A program made the position numbers and the translations under genes. The notes under the pieces were generated by a model, which searched no databases, was not told the DNA's origin, and saw nothing but the letters and a program-made list of their open reading frames with translations. From positions 62,001-126,000 of the forward strand of contig JAPFQT010000389.1 of the NCBI GenBank assembly GCA_027627225.1: a DNA stretch of 64,000 bases, in the 5' to 3' direction. Of the stretch, positions 33,785 through 46,479 are shown piece by piece (position 1 is the first letter of the stretch; every line of letters starts with the position of its first letter). The stretch is from Congeria kusceri (Eukaryota; Mollusca; Bivalvia; Myida; Dreissenidae).

Positions 33785-34140
33785 CAAATTATTTTGGTTC
33801 GTTAATAAACATGGGCGCCAGGGACGGGGTCGTTTTTTCTTATATGGTTATATTGAAAACTTTGAAAATCTTCTTGACTGAAACCGCATGCTGAATTTGG
33901 AAAACATTTCATAGAAATGTTCTTGGGTGACCCTTTACCAAATTCCTACAAATTATTTTGATTCGTTCAAAAACATGAAGACCAGGGGTGGGGAAGTTAT
34001 CCTAATAAACTATTTGAAAACTTTGGAAATCTTCTTGTCTTGAACCATTTGATGGATTCGAAATTGTTTCACACAAATGTTTCTACTAAGTGTCTTAAAA
34101 CTATTCTGATTCGCCAACAAACTTTCCTTCAGTGGAAATA
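33785..34140. repeat. Degenerate tandem repeat, about 165-bp unit
   Basis: Two full units and a partial third: 'CAAATTATTTTG.TTCGTT..AAACATG' at 33787 and 33951, followed by 'GAAAACTTTG.AAATCTTCTTG'. A diverged third start is near 34104. Confidence 0.7.
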
Positions 34141-36581
34141 TAGTTCAAACATCTCTAAACAACATATACCGGTACCTGTCAATTTATTTTAAGTGAGAAT
34201 TTCGTTGAATGCAGGGGGGTGTCGATGAAGTGACAGCTGGATATAGTTTAGAAAAGTTTAATATACAGGGTAGTATTAAAGAGGGTATTGAAATAACTAC
34301 CCATTCCTAAATTTACGAAGTTTTGACAAATATATAGGAATAATAAATGAATAAACAAAAAATACATATGTATTTGAACTGCTTTGTTGAGTGACACAAA
34401 CTAATTAAATTTGAATACATGTTTTTATCCAAATATTGATACGTGAATTCCTGTCTTTGCAATAATAAGATGTTTAAAAGGTGAAATGCATAGTTGTAGC
34501 ACTTAATTTATTTATAAATTTGAATATGCAGGACCATGTCATATGCATTTTACTTTTTAACAAATGTTAGATGCATCAATATTATCATCGTTGCATAATT
34601 CTACACCGCCAAGCCGCTTTAACTAGCAATTCAAGCTGCCCCTAATAACGTGCATTAACGTGCCACCGGCATTTATCTCTCTGTATATCCTGTATTGCAA
34701 CTGTACTATAGGCCTCGTGAGTAGGTACCTGATAACAGATAAACAATTCAAGAAGTATTAATGAAGAAGAATCAAAGCGCTGAAGGCACTGCGGTTGTTC
34801 GCTACTTCGTACCATTGGGTACAACTCACACAATTTTAAATTAAATAGAATCACAAGGTTTGAGATTGTGTCTAAAGGCAAATTTGTCTACAGTTTTGAA
34901 TATTAATATCAATAAAAAAAATCAACGATTGTATTAACATTTGTTTGTACTAGTAGTTATTTAAAATGTTAGTGCACTGTTCAATATCATAGCGTCCGAT
35001 GGATCTTATCGAATCGTCCAAATAATTTAGAACAATAGGCACTTAAGAGCCGTTATGGTGTGTTTTGCAGAATGTTTTGCGAATATATTTAAAATGCAAT
35101 ATTATTAAAATTGTATATTAGAACCAATAAATACAATCAAATTGTATGAAGTCACCTTAATTACCATATAATAACTTAAATGAAAACCCCGACGCGTTAT
35201 CATGGACAATCTGGGCAATAAGAGAGAGGTATGCCATAGTATATGTCACCTCAAATACAGTGGTTATAAACTTATAAATATTGTATTGGTTAGTTGCGCT
35301 AATAGCTGGTTCAGTGTTCTTATGTGAAGAAAATAAAAAGCATTGCATTTAAATTCTGGTTAAGAAGCCAGCAAACACGACGTGTTATACATAATAATAT
35401 GTTCTTTCCAAAAAGTCAAACATTAAACGAAAATATTCGTACAACTTCATTTAATTGAATCCTACATTCCGTATTTACATTAATTATTTGAGTCAACATT
35501 ATAAATATAACTTGAACAGAGACATTGCTTGGCGATTTATAATCTTCAAAATGCGGCGTTCATATAGATATTGCCATGTATTAAATTTAGATTTAAATAT
35601 ATATATCGCCATTGTGTAGTTATGTTAGTTTTGGTCTCTCAATAATGAACGTTTTGAATTGTATGTTGTTGTTGTCAAATGTGCTGCTTATGAATTGAGG
35701 TCCATTGTACAACGTACGCCACAAGTTAAAACGTTAACAGGTTTGAAAAATTAAAAGTCACTTACAGCAGCTTTATACTATGTACGAATCAAATATATTA
35801 GTCCTGTCAAAACAACTTTAAATTGATAATAAAAAATATTGTCGGTCAAGAAACCTGATGAGCCAATTTCTTTGTCCGGTGTACAATATCGCGGTCTTTC
35901 TTTGGGCTACAAACATACATGTATATATCTTACTTTTAATAACATTCTGTCATTCATTGCTAGGCTATACGGCGCTTTAAAAACTTAAATGTATAACAAA
36001 CTATCATAACGATCTTTTGCAGTTAACAATATTATAACAATACCTTTAAATATATATGATAAAACGTTTTGCTTACCAACAAAAATGTGACTTGTGTTCG
36101 GGCCAGATACGCAACCTCGTTTCGAAAGCGAGGCGGAAGTGAAAATGTTGTATACGTGCGATATAAAACATTCAAGAGATGTGGGCATACAGGCATTCAA
36201 AATCTGGACTCGTTAATTGTGTTTTAAAGTACTTACAATGTAGATGATATGTGCCAATTTTCTCCTGAAAATGTTTACCAATAAATAAGATATGATTTAT
36301 AGAACATTAAACTGATTATGATCCGCTAATGGAATTTGACTGTATTATACTTTAGTGGTTTACTTGCTTACGGCATCCTTCTAGGCTTTCAGATTACATA
36401 TAAAATATTTGAAACTCCATTTGCATCGGCGGGATGGCAAATTTTTATTAACATCCTATGGTCCTTTATTTCAGGCAAGTGATTAATTGCCATACCAAGC
36501 AGTACGATATGAAAATCAAACACAAAACACAAATATAAATTAAATTGCGGTCGCTTCGTGGTAACCTTCCATAGAAATCAA
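34141..36581. other. No gene recognised
   Basis: About 2.4 kb of AT-rich DNA with only short chance frames (for example on the minus strand at 34642 and 35985). No TIRs or repeats noted. Confidence 0.4.
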
Positions 36582-36703
36582 TACGAATGTGCATTTAAGT
36601 ACACCTTAAGGAATAGAGAATATTAACTACAGTTTTAAAAGTATCTTTAATGTACAGCGTCATAGGCACAACTGACTTACATTCCCAGAAGATGCATGGC
36701 TAC
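36582..36703 (-). repeat. Inverted partial LTR at the head of copy 2
   Basis: Matches 24975-25094 and the inverse of the 40.1-40.2 kb LTR. The outermost bases of the LTR (the part before TACGAATG) are missing. It joins pol at the same 'GGCTAC|GATC' position as copy 1. Confidence 0.8.
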
Positions 36704-39700
36704 GATCGGAAAACAAACAAACCCTCGCCCAGCAGACCACACGTTAAACAGTTTGACATTTCAAGCACAGAGAGTGACGATGAGGTTTTCACATTCAATA
36801 GCACTGGGAAAAGTCAAAAATTTACGCTAACGTGTTGTTAGTCAACCAGTGAAAAACATTTAAATTTCAATTCGATAGCGGAGCAACAGCGAACATTCTA
36901 CATAGGTCGTGTGTACTGGCAGATCAAATTACCGCGTGCGACTCTAACTCTGAAAATGTACAATAAATCAGAAATGAAAGCAGCTGGAATTTATTACTGA
37001 AGAATCCGAAAAAAGCACACGTTATCAAGTCGACTGTTTATTGTCATTGACGAAGATATTACACCGCTGTTAGGGTAAAAAACAATACAGGCTATGAACT
37101 TGATCAAAATCTAGTACCATAACATATGTCCAGTTGAACAAAATGAACAATTGACCATCAATTTTTTAAAGCTAAATACAAATCAGTATTCGAGGCATAC
37201 GGAACTTTCGAAGGAACACTACATCTTGAAATAGATGAAACAGTCCCACAGTGAAAATGCCCGCGCTTCGCGTGCCTGTAGCATTGAAAGAGCAGCTAAA
37301 AGGGCAACTTAAGGAGCTCGAGTTGTCAGGGACAATTACGAAAGTTGACACTCCTACTGATTGGGTATCGTCTTTAGTCATAGTGAAAAAGGCCAACAGA
37401 AGCTTACGCATATGCATTGACCCCAAACCGTTGAATAAAGCGCTGAAACGCAGCCATTATCTGCTACCTTTTGTCGAAGATCTTCTCCCTGAGCTGAGCC
37501 ATGCAAAAGGTATTCAGCAAATGTGACATCAAGAATGCATTTTGGCATGTCAAGCTTGACGAGAGCTCAAGCTAACTTACGAGGTTTGAGACGCCGTATG
37601 CGGAATCTCATTGGTTGAATATGCCATTCGGAAGAAGCCCTGCATCCGAATACTTTCAACAGTTTCTAAAGCAGAACCTCTTAGGATTGACAGGAATCAA
37701 AGCAATAGACGACGATATTCTTATCTTCGGTAAATGAGAGACATACGAAGAATCACTTCGTGACCATGCTCGGAATCTAACACAGCTGTTAGAACGCTGC
37801 GTTCAGAAGAACATTAAGTTGAATAAGGACACATTTCAACTTCACCAAACGAAAATGCCGTTTATGGGACATTTACTTACGGATAAAGGTGTTCTCACTG
37901 ACCCTTCCAAAATCAAAGCTATTGTAAAGATGGCAAAACCTACCGACAAGAAAGGTGTGCAAAGGCTACTAGGTCTTGTTAACTACTTGACCAAATTCTT
38001 GAACAATGTAAGTGATATGTGCGAACCATTTAGGCAACTCGTTCACAAAGACAACTTTTTTTGTTGGACATTCGAACATGATGAAGAGTTTGAAGCTATC
38101 AAACATGCATTATGCAACGCACGCGTGTTACGCTACTACGATGTAAAGCTTGACACTGTAATTCAATGCGATTCGTCTGAATCAGGCCTCGGATGTGTGC
38201 TACTCCAAGAATGACAGCCCGTTGCGTTTGCAAGCCGCGCATTAACGCAAACCGAGCAGAACTATGCGCAAATAGAGAAGGAAACACTCGCCGTGTTATT
38301 CTCTTTTGAAAAATTTCATCAGTTTACTTATGGTCGAAAAGTACTGGTGGAAAGTGACCACAAACCGCAAAAAGCCATTTATCAGAGCACCAAAGCGTCT
38401 TCAGAGAATGCTTCTGGAACAGCAGACATATGACTATGACATATGTTTCAAGAAAGGCAAAGAAATGTACATTTCAGATACGCTTTCAAGAGCATATCTA
38501 AGCAAAGGCAGTGCAACCAAGCTAGACGATGTATTGCTTACGGATTATGAAAAGGAAATAGGAGCACAAACATGTGCGATTATCTGGCAGTGTCAAAGGA
38601 AAGACAACTGCGAATCCAGAAGGCAACCCGTGAAGACCCGACTTTGGCGAAAGTCAGTGAACAAATACGCAATGGTTGGGAAACACCCCACACGAAGCTA
38701 TGCCATATTATTCCGTTCGAGACGAACTATCTATGCAAGATAGAATATTATTCCGTGGCGACCGTCGTATCAAAGCATGAGGAACGATATCCTCCACCAA
38801 ATACATACACATATCGGTGTACAAGGATGTCTCCAACGCTCGAGAAGTTGTGTGTATTGGCCGAATCGTTTGAGCGAAAACAGTGCAAAGAGCCAATGAT
38901 AAGTCACGAAATACCAGATCGCCCATGGGCAAAGGTCGGAACTGATGTATTTACATTCAACGACAATGACTATCTAGTTACCGTGGATTATTTCATTAAC
39001 TTGTTTGAAATTGAAAGGCTCGAGGAAACGACCTCCAAACGAATCATAGCAAAACTGAAGCAACATTTTGCTTGACACGGTAGTCCAGAAACCGTTATTC
39101 AGACAACGCAAGTGTGTTAAAGTCCGAAAAGTTCAAATCATTTTCGAGAAAATGAGACTTTAATCACCAAACATCTTCCGCCAGGTACCCGCAATCCAAC
39201 GGAAAGGCTGAAAATGCAATCAAAACCGCCAAGCGAATAATGGAAAAAGCAAAACATTCACATACAGATCCTATGCTAGCGTTACTTAATTTTCGCAATA
39301 CGCCCCACCAATCAACAGGCTACAGCACTGCACAGCAAATCATGAACAGAAAGACCAGGACTCTTCTTCCCAAAAAGTCATCTCAACTACAACCTAGCAT
39401 ACCGGACAATGTAGATCGAACGTCATCAAAAGTAATGAAAGACAATCGTTTTACTACAACAGATCTGTCAAACCGCTGAAAGATCTTAAACCAGGAGATA
39501 CTGTTCGTATACAGCCAGATAAAAGGAACGAAACCTGGAGACAAGGCATCGTCATTGACTGTCCAAATACCAGGTCGTACAACGTTCGCAAGGACACTGG
39601 TACCGTCATCAACCGCAATCGACGTTGTCTACCCAAAACACACGAACCGTTCCGAGAGGAAAGGCCGGATGAGTCGGATGCGTTTCCTATGCCACATGAG

Positions 39701-39826
39701 GAAACAGGGGAAACTACTCAGCAACGTGACCCTCTGCCTCAACAAAGACAAAATGATGGACCGTATATAACCCGATCTGGACGCGCTGTGCATATGCCCG
39801 CCAGATACAAGGACTTTGTAAATTAG
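36650..39826 (+). pseudogene. Ty3/gypsy pol, copy 2 (broken)
   Basis: Collinear with copy 1 from the LTR fusion to the TAG at 39824-39826, but without the 330-bp insertion, and with 'CTTAAACCAGGA' near 39484 that copy 1 lacks. RT (MPFGRSPASEYFQQF), RNase H (QCDSSESGLGCVLL) and integrase (GTDVFTF near 38940) are recognisable. Independent lesions include a stop at 36839-36841 soon after the LTR fusion, frame losses near 36990 and 37145-37250, a disrupted RT palm near 37500-37740 (stop in GGTAAATGAGAG), TGA near 38211-38214, and frameshifts at 38750-38880 and after 39070. Where copy 1 has TGA (25362) and TAA (26193), this copy keeps TCA and GAA. Non-functional. Confidence 0.9.
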
Positions 39827-40024
39827 TGACGTGTGTTCACATTGTGATCACGTTGTGTATATAGTGTTGACAATACAGTGTGCTTAATATGTCTTCAGAC
39901 AAACTATTCAATGAATACTTTCTTTAACACCAAAACAAACGAACAAAATACTTGTTTTTATGATAGGTTTATTTTAATATGCATTTCTATAACGATTGAT
40001 CAGTTTTATCTTTAATATTTAACT

Positions 40025-40235
40025 GTAAAAGAAAGAAGATGTAACAGTATTGTGTTTGCTTGACATTTAGATACTGTCATTGTTCTATAAATATATGTTG
40101 CCATGCATGCTCTGGGAATGTGACTCAGTTGTGCCTATATGACGCTGTACATTAAAGATGCTTATAAAACTGAAGTTAATATTCTCTATTCCTAAAGGTG
40201 TACTTAAATGCACATTCGTAGCCACCTTTGAAACA
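40025..40235 (+). repeat. Polypurine tract and 3' LTR of copy 2
   Basis: AAAAGAAAGAAGA precedes an LTR of 196 bp (40040-40235, TGTAACAG...TTGAAACA) that matches 28805-28998. Confidence 0.85.
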
Positions 40236-41802
40236 CTCAACGATACAGACCAGTTTGCAAGATCATGTATCCGTTATCTTTAGCAGAGGCATCCAATGGT
40301 GCAGATCATGAATACGGTTTACATAAAACTATCTCTCCTCTCTTATGGTTCGATGCATTCTTTTCAATGGATGAATACCAGAAGGTACCAACTGCGATTA
40401 TATCAAAATCAGGAGTTAGATCGTACGTTACTAACTGGTATAGTATAAGTCAGGAAAAAACTACACATGATTTGTGGACGGTTAAAGCAGGTGCTTTCTT
40501 GATTTGACTTAATCATTATGCGCAGGATGATCAACATTAATTAATTTACCCTCGGTATAAATCGTGCAGATGTGCTGTTGGGAATAAAACAGATATGGAA
40601 GACTTAATATGCAGTTGCTTAGCTGTTTACGAATTGAACGGCTTATTATTTTTGCCTTTTTGGCACTTTTATAATGTTTTATAAGCATTTTTCGTACCAA
40701 TGAGAACAGCTTCGGTGTAGACCTTTCTTGAACCCCTGACACTCGTCATATAGCGTCAGAATTCGAAATGTAACCCCCCTTTTCACAACTAGGCAGCACA
40801 GTAACCCCACTTACTGTAACTGGTACTTAATGTGGTTACTATGTTGTCTTCAGTTGTAATTGTTTTGATAATATTTTGACAGAGTTATTAGTGCGATAAT
40901 TAAGCCTTAATTAAACTCAAGAAAAGAACAGGTCAATTTATTTTTTGTTGCAAACACTATGTACATGCCAGCACCTATGGATCTATCATTTTCTATATGA
41001 AAATGACTTTTAAAAAAATGGTTTTAAATACAATAACATTTGATACCTTTGTAATTTTCAAAACCCTGAAGTTTAATCAGTAAGCAACAACTTTTATTCT
41101 TTAATAGAAGTTTAAGTCTAAAAATGATAACAATTGTCAACATAATTATGTAATAAATGATATTTCCTAACTTAATGGAACATTTATTTGATGTATTTAT
41201 TTATTTTTAAATTCGGCGTACTTTCGACCACCCGATAATTTACTAGTTTCTAATCAAAAGATTACTATAACTATGACAGTTATAATACGGCAATCAAAGC
41301 ATAATAATCAAAAAAGGTAATGTATACTGGTATGTATTAGTAATAGCCAACATACCCACTGTAATGGTTTTAGCCTTTGCAGAACATGGCATGCGATCAA
41401 ACTAATGACTTATTGTTACATAAGAAATATGGCATTCAGTAACATTGTTCATCTTAACAGGCTTCTTAAAGATTTGAAGTTTTATAATTAGTATGGTATA
41501 TATGATTTCAAAACAGGGATCCAGTTCCATACATATTAAGAGAGCCAATTCTGACATACATGTACCATCAACTCGTATGCAATGTGTGTTACCACAGACT
41601 TTTCCACAAAGGTTAATCATATGCAAATTTATAAAGCGCTTTATACAATCACTGTTCTTGGATATCACGTGTCGAGCGGTTAATCTGGATGACACAAAAC
41701 ACGTGGTAAAACTTCATATGACAAAAGAAATATGCCCTAAATCAAACATACGACTCTTGCCCCTTGACGTTCATACATTATTTAATAAACTCATTTTTTC
41801 AG
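40236..41802. other. Intergenic DNA upstream of FBA gene B exon 1
   Basis: Includes an 80-codon plus-strand frame (40265-40507) directly after the LTR, with sequence such as SPLLWFDAFFSMDEYQKVPT. It is not low complexity, but I do not recognise it and it lacks splice evidence. The rest is AT-rich and featureless. A good polypyrimidine acceptor (TCATTTTTTCAG) ends the region at 41802. Confidence 0.4.
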
Positions 41803-42497
41803 TTAAATGATGACCAATCAAGGCACTCCGATGGGGAAGAAATGCAAATAAGTGAAATCCCGGATGAAATTCTGTTTGAAGTTTTTCATCGACTACCACT
41901 CACTGATCTGAAATCATGTTACCTAGTTTGCAAGCGATTTGCAGCACTTGTTGACTTGCAAGGATTCTGGAAACAGAAATGTTTAAATGACTTTTCAAAG
42001 AACTTGTTCCATTATGTAAGTTAGGAAGATGATTTCAGAAGTTTTTACGTAAATAGCCCATACGAGAGTAACTTGATAAAGAACTGTGATGCAACACAAG
42101 GTAATGAATATATTTCTTGTCCGTTTAATAGCTGGTGACATTGCGTAACCGTGATGTAATGACTACTGGACAAACCGTTACAAACTAAAAAGTTATTAGT
42201 ACTAACTTGTAATAATATATGTGTGCATAAATCGTTATGCAAATCTTTTTTATGTGGATTTATTTGTTTTATTCATTTACCGAACTGTAATAAAATATTT
42301 TATGTGCATATATTGTAGACTGAGAAACACTGCGTATTTACATGATTTTTATTTATCTAAAATGATCGTTGAGAAATAAATCCATTGATATCTTGTATAA
42401 TGTATTATTTTTTTGTCATACAACATTTCTAATTAAACATAGTGTACATATTAGTTTGTGAAATAATATACATTTATATAAAACATTTTAACAAAAA

Positions 42498-44493
42498 GCC
42501 TTTCCCAAAACAAGGTGATCTCCCTTGGAAATTACCTCCCGTTATTGCGAATTCACATCCGCCATATTTGAAACCCGACTTCCGGCGACGTTTTCCCTAG
42601 CTTGCCATATATAGTATTATAGATCTAAGACCACGCGTCTGTGAAAACTTGTAATTGGAAATTTTTAAAACCATATGTTTTTGATTAAATATTATCAAAA
42701 AAACTCATAGAGGATATATTTTATAAAAATAAATTATTATAACTAAATGTAGTATCGTTTTAAACTCATTACTAAGGCCGCATGTCCGTATGACTGGTAT
42801 CCGGAAAAAAAGAAGTAGTCGCCTTGTCTCGTCTTAAACGGTTGTTTTCCATACATAAATACCGCCACATGTTCTCTCAATGGATACTTAGTTATCTGAC
42901 TGAAGATGTGGTCATAACAATAGCAAAGCCACAAACCGCTGGGATCTTATCAAATTGCCCTTAGACCAATACCGGTAATCCGTGCAATTGCGTAATGCAT
43001 TGATGATAAAGATATACATGCAAAGACAACTAACATGTCACACTTCGTCTCCATTGTTTGCGTCTCAAATTAAAGTTTATCTCACATTTTAAAATGTTGT
43101 TGTCTCTGTTATTGGTCTTTGCCTATCACCCTATGAAATTTCGCCACCTTTTTGAACAGAACAGAACATAATTAAAAGCATTAAACACATTTTCGAAATA
43201 ATAAATTGGTTTTAATTGAAGAGCAAAATAATATAGCACAACATTTAATTTTCAATTCTGAAGAATTGAAAGGTGGTGAACATTAAAGAGCTCATCGTGT
43301 TTTGTTTTTCTAAAACATACGGGAATTACCGTAGCTGCTGCGAGAATAAAATGTTGTTTGTTTACCACGATTCCGACAGAAATAAATAAATAATCTCAGT
43401 TAGAGTTACATACATGAAGGAAAACTAAATACTTGATCAAACAGACTCAACAAGTATAAAATATTTATTCAGACGTTTATTAGACTCTTCTGTTGGCTTA
43501 GTTAATTACTAACTCGGAATTGTGTAAACTTTTTCAAAAGGTATATATCTATTTGTCTGTTTTATTATAGATACTCACCCTATTATGCACATAATTATCA
43601 AGACATATCTATTTCCTGGTGACATATAGACCCATTGGGTCGGGTGTTATTTGTTTCGTTGATTATATGAAGTTATCATGAACATTGTTTAAACACATGA
43701 CACAATAATAAACAAATGACTTACTTAATCTCTTTAAAACGACATCAGTTATAACATTTAATGAGGAGTGACACGTCGTAAGTTATTGTAATATTGTGTT
43801 AACAGTAATTAAAAAGATAATTGTTTTGTTGCATTATATTTCAAGATTAAAGCGGAGCCTGTTCAAGCACCGTATAATAGTTAGCACACAACAAGAATAT
43901 CTGCAACGAAAAAAGCTTTAAAGTTAAACACAAACGTGTATGGAATTCAAATAAGAAGATGCTGCCAAAAACATCGGAATTACGCTGAAACTTTCTGTGA
44001 TGATACCTTATTGTCGTAATTTTAGTCGCCAGAAGAATGTTAGCTTAGAGTTACTTAGCAAAATCATTTTACTAAAAACAGCTTTTTATTTATTTTATTT
44101 AATAAATCAAATTTAATACACGATGAAGGCATAGGTTGGTTAAATACTGAAATCGCTATTTTTGTGTTTTATTGCATCCTAACCGTTACACGTACTGTGT
44201 ACAGTTTGTTTGTCAATCTGCAAAGAGTAGACAATATTGTTAAAAATCAAAATTATTATTTAATTAAATTGATAAATAAAGTACATGATGTATATTATAT
44301 AAGAATGTTGATATTTGTAAATTTATTTTTACGACATGAACACAATTTTAAGATTGAAAATCAAATATATTGCATGTTTTTCGGTAAATATCAATACGCT
44401 TATCCCGCTTTATAATAAAAAAACGTCGCCGGAAGTGAACAGGGGACATCACTCGTGATTACGCAAGGGAAGTAACCTAGTTTTGGGAAAGGC
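42498..44493. mobile_element. 2.0-kb TIR element in intron 1 of FBA gene B
   Basis: Inverted ends GCCTTTCCCAAAAC.AGGT.A.CTCCCTTG (from 42498) and CAAGGGAAGTAACCTAGTTTTGGGAAAGGC (to 44493), followed inward by a second inverted block with CTTCCGGCGACGTTTT (42581) and AAAACGTCGCCGGAAG (about 44420). The interior is AT-rich with no transposase. No clear target duplication was seen, so the outer limits may be a few bases off. Confidence 0.7.
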
Positions 44494-45554
44494 CTATATC
44501 TCAAACTTCTACTTTCTTTTGACAATAGGGGTAAATGACGCAGATATATTCAGATAAGTGGGCAGGTATATTCAGGTAGGTGCGATATCGGCAAAGTAGG
44601 AATAATTTTAACGAAAATACCAAAGAACGAGCTACATTATTATAATAAATTGATAGAAGAACACGTCATTGCATATGTTTTAAGATATTGTTAGGGTTAA
44701 CAATTCGAAAGTTACACATCGTAATAGGGTGCGAACGCCTCTTCCGCTCCGATCTAAATCCGCTCTCTTCTTGATATAAATGTATAATTTATATCAAGTA
44801 TATATTTATTTCAATGGAAATCATGTTTCACATTAATATCATTTTATCTTACAAGTGTCGCCGTTCTATAATTAGCGGGCAAAGCACAGGCACAGACACA
44901 GACCTTTATACTGAAACTGTTCGCGAGCTTTTTTCTCTTTTTTATGCAAATAGGCGACAGTTAAAAGTTGAAATATACTTCCGAAAATAGCACTGTAAAT
45001 CAAAATAATTTTAAATTCAACGTGTCGTGGGCTTGTAAACACCAAACCATTCTTGGGCTGAAGAATAAAGAATAGACTTAGACTCATTAAAAGATATGTG
45101 TGCGTTTTCAGCTATACTGGCTAACGATGTCGCTTATGTTATTAACGAATCATTATATACAAAGAATGCTAAAATTAGCATTGGTAAACACAAATTAAAA
45201 TTCAAATAAAAAAGTTCTAAGAAAAGAGCAATTTCAATAATATTTTTTATTCTTACGTTTTATCTAAGAACGGGTTGGTGAATGACGGCCCTGGTTTGAA
45301 TGTATACAAGTTCAATGCAAATTGTTAACCTGTTTAACGCGTATTCGCTTTTTCATATTTTCCGTTTTCCGAACGTTTTCCGGAACCGACTTGAAAGTTT
45401 AACATGTGCAGTGAACCACTAAGAAAGTAGTTTTAATGACATAGAGTACGTTAAGCGAACGTACACAGGTACACATATCAGTTTTTGTCATTGTTTACAC
45501 AATGACGACAAATCACAGCAATGCCCAGACAATTAATAACTGCGTTTATTTCAG
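44494..45554. other. Remainder of intron 1 of FBA gene B
   Basis: AT-rich, with short chance frames only. It ends in the acceptor TTTATTTCAG of exon 2 at 45554. Confidence 0.5.
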
Positions 45555-45771
45555 GTATGAAGTATTGGGTTGTGACAAAGTCAGGGAGAAATGCATGGCG
45601 GGTGGAGGAAAACCCCATTGGCAGTCATCCGCTGTCCCAGTTCACTCACACAGGTTATGTCTGCATTTTTTGATGTTTTAGTTTACTTCACATAATATCC
45701 AGGAGACCAAACAGCCCAAGTTGACAATGTTTTACATACAGTGTTCACATATTAATAGTATATGCACACAT

Positions 45772-45772
45772 A

Positions 45773-45811
<39 letters not shown>

Positions 45812-45822
45812 AACAAAAAAAA

Positions 45823-45854
<32 letters not shown>
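45772..45854. repeat. TAAA / poly-A / TA compound microsatellite
   Basis: About ten TAAA units, then a run of about 24 A, then seven TA. It lies in intron 2 of FBA gene B. It could be the tail of a retroposed element, but no body is recognisable upstream. Confidence 0.9.
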
Positions 45855-46479
45855 CAATTACCTATCACACATAGGAATAAACAAAACCTATTATACACAT
45901 GTATTATATTAGCAATAAAGTGTAGAGTGAGAAAATAATTTTTTTTATATAAGCAATATCGCATACATAAAAAGGTAATAATATTAAACAATAATAGCCA
46001 TTTTAAGTATTCTTTTAAGCATTTAACGAGTAAAAAGATGTTTTATTTTTACAATATATATCACACTAAGATTACTTAATTTTCGCTACAAAATCATTTG
46101 TATTGTAAACAATTATAGTTTTTTAAATACACCTTGTATGATGCTTACGCCTTATTCCAGACTATCTATCCGACTAGAGACAATAGACAGTCACAAGGCT
46201 TAAGTAATAATAATAATACGTATAACCTTATCACGTTAAACTGTAGACCGTTTTCTCGATTTTGCAATATGCACCGCACACTATGTTAAATTAATATTTA
46301 ATATTTAATTTTGCATTTTGTATTACAACTAAATATTACAAACTCGTGCATAAAAAGCGTTTATGTAAGTTAACATTTTTTATGCTAACGCCGAAACAAA
46401 ACAATAGGCATTCCTAAGGCCGCATTGGGACAAAAATTAATTAGCAGAAACAACGCTGTACCTTAAATGAAGTAAAACA

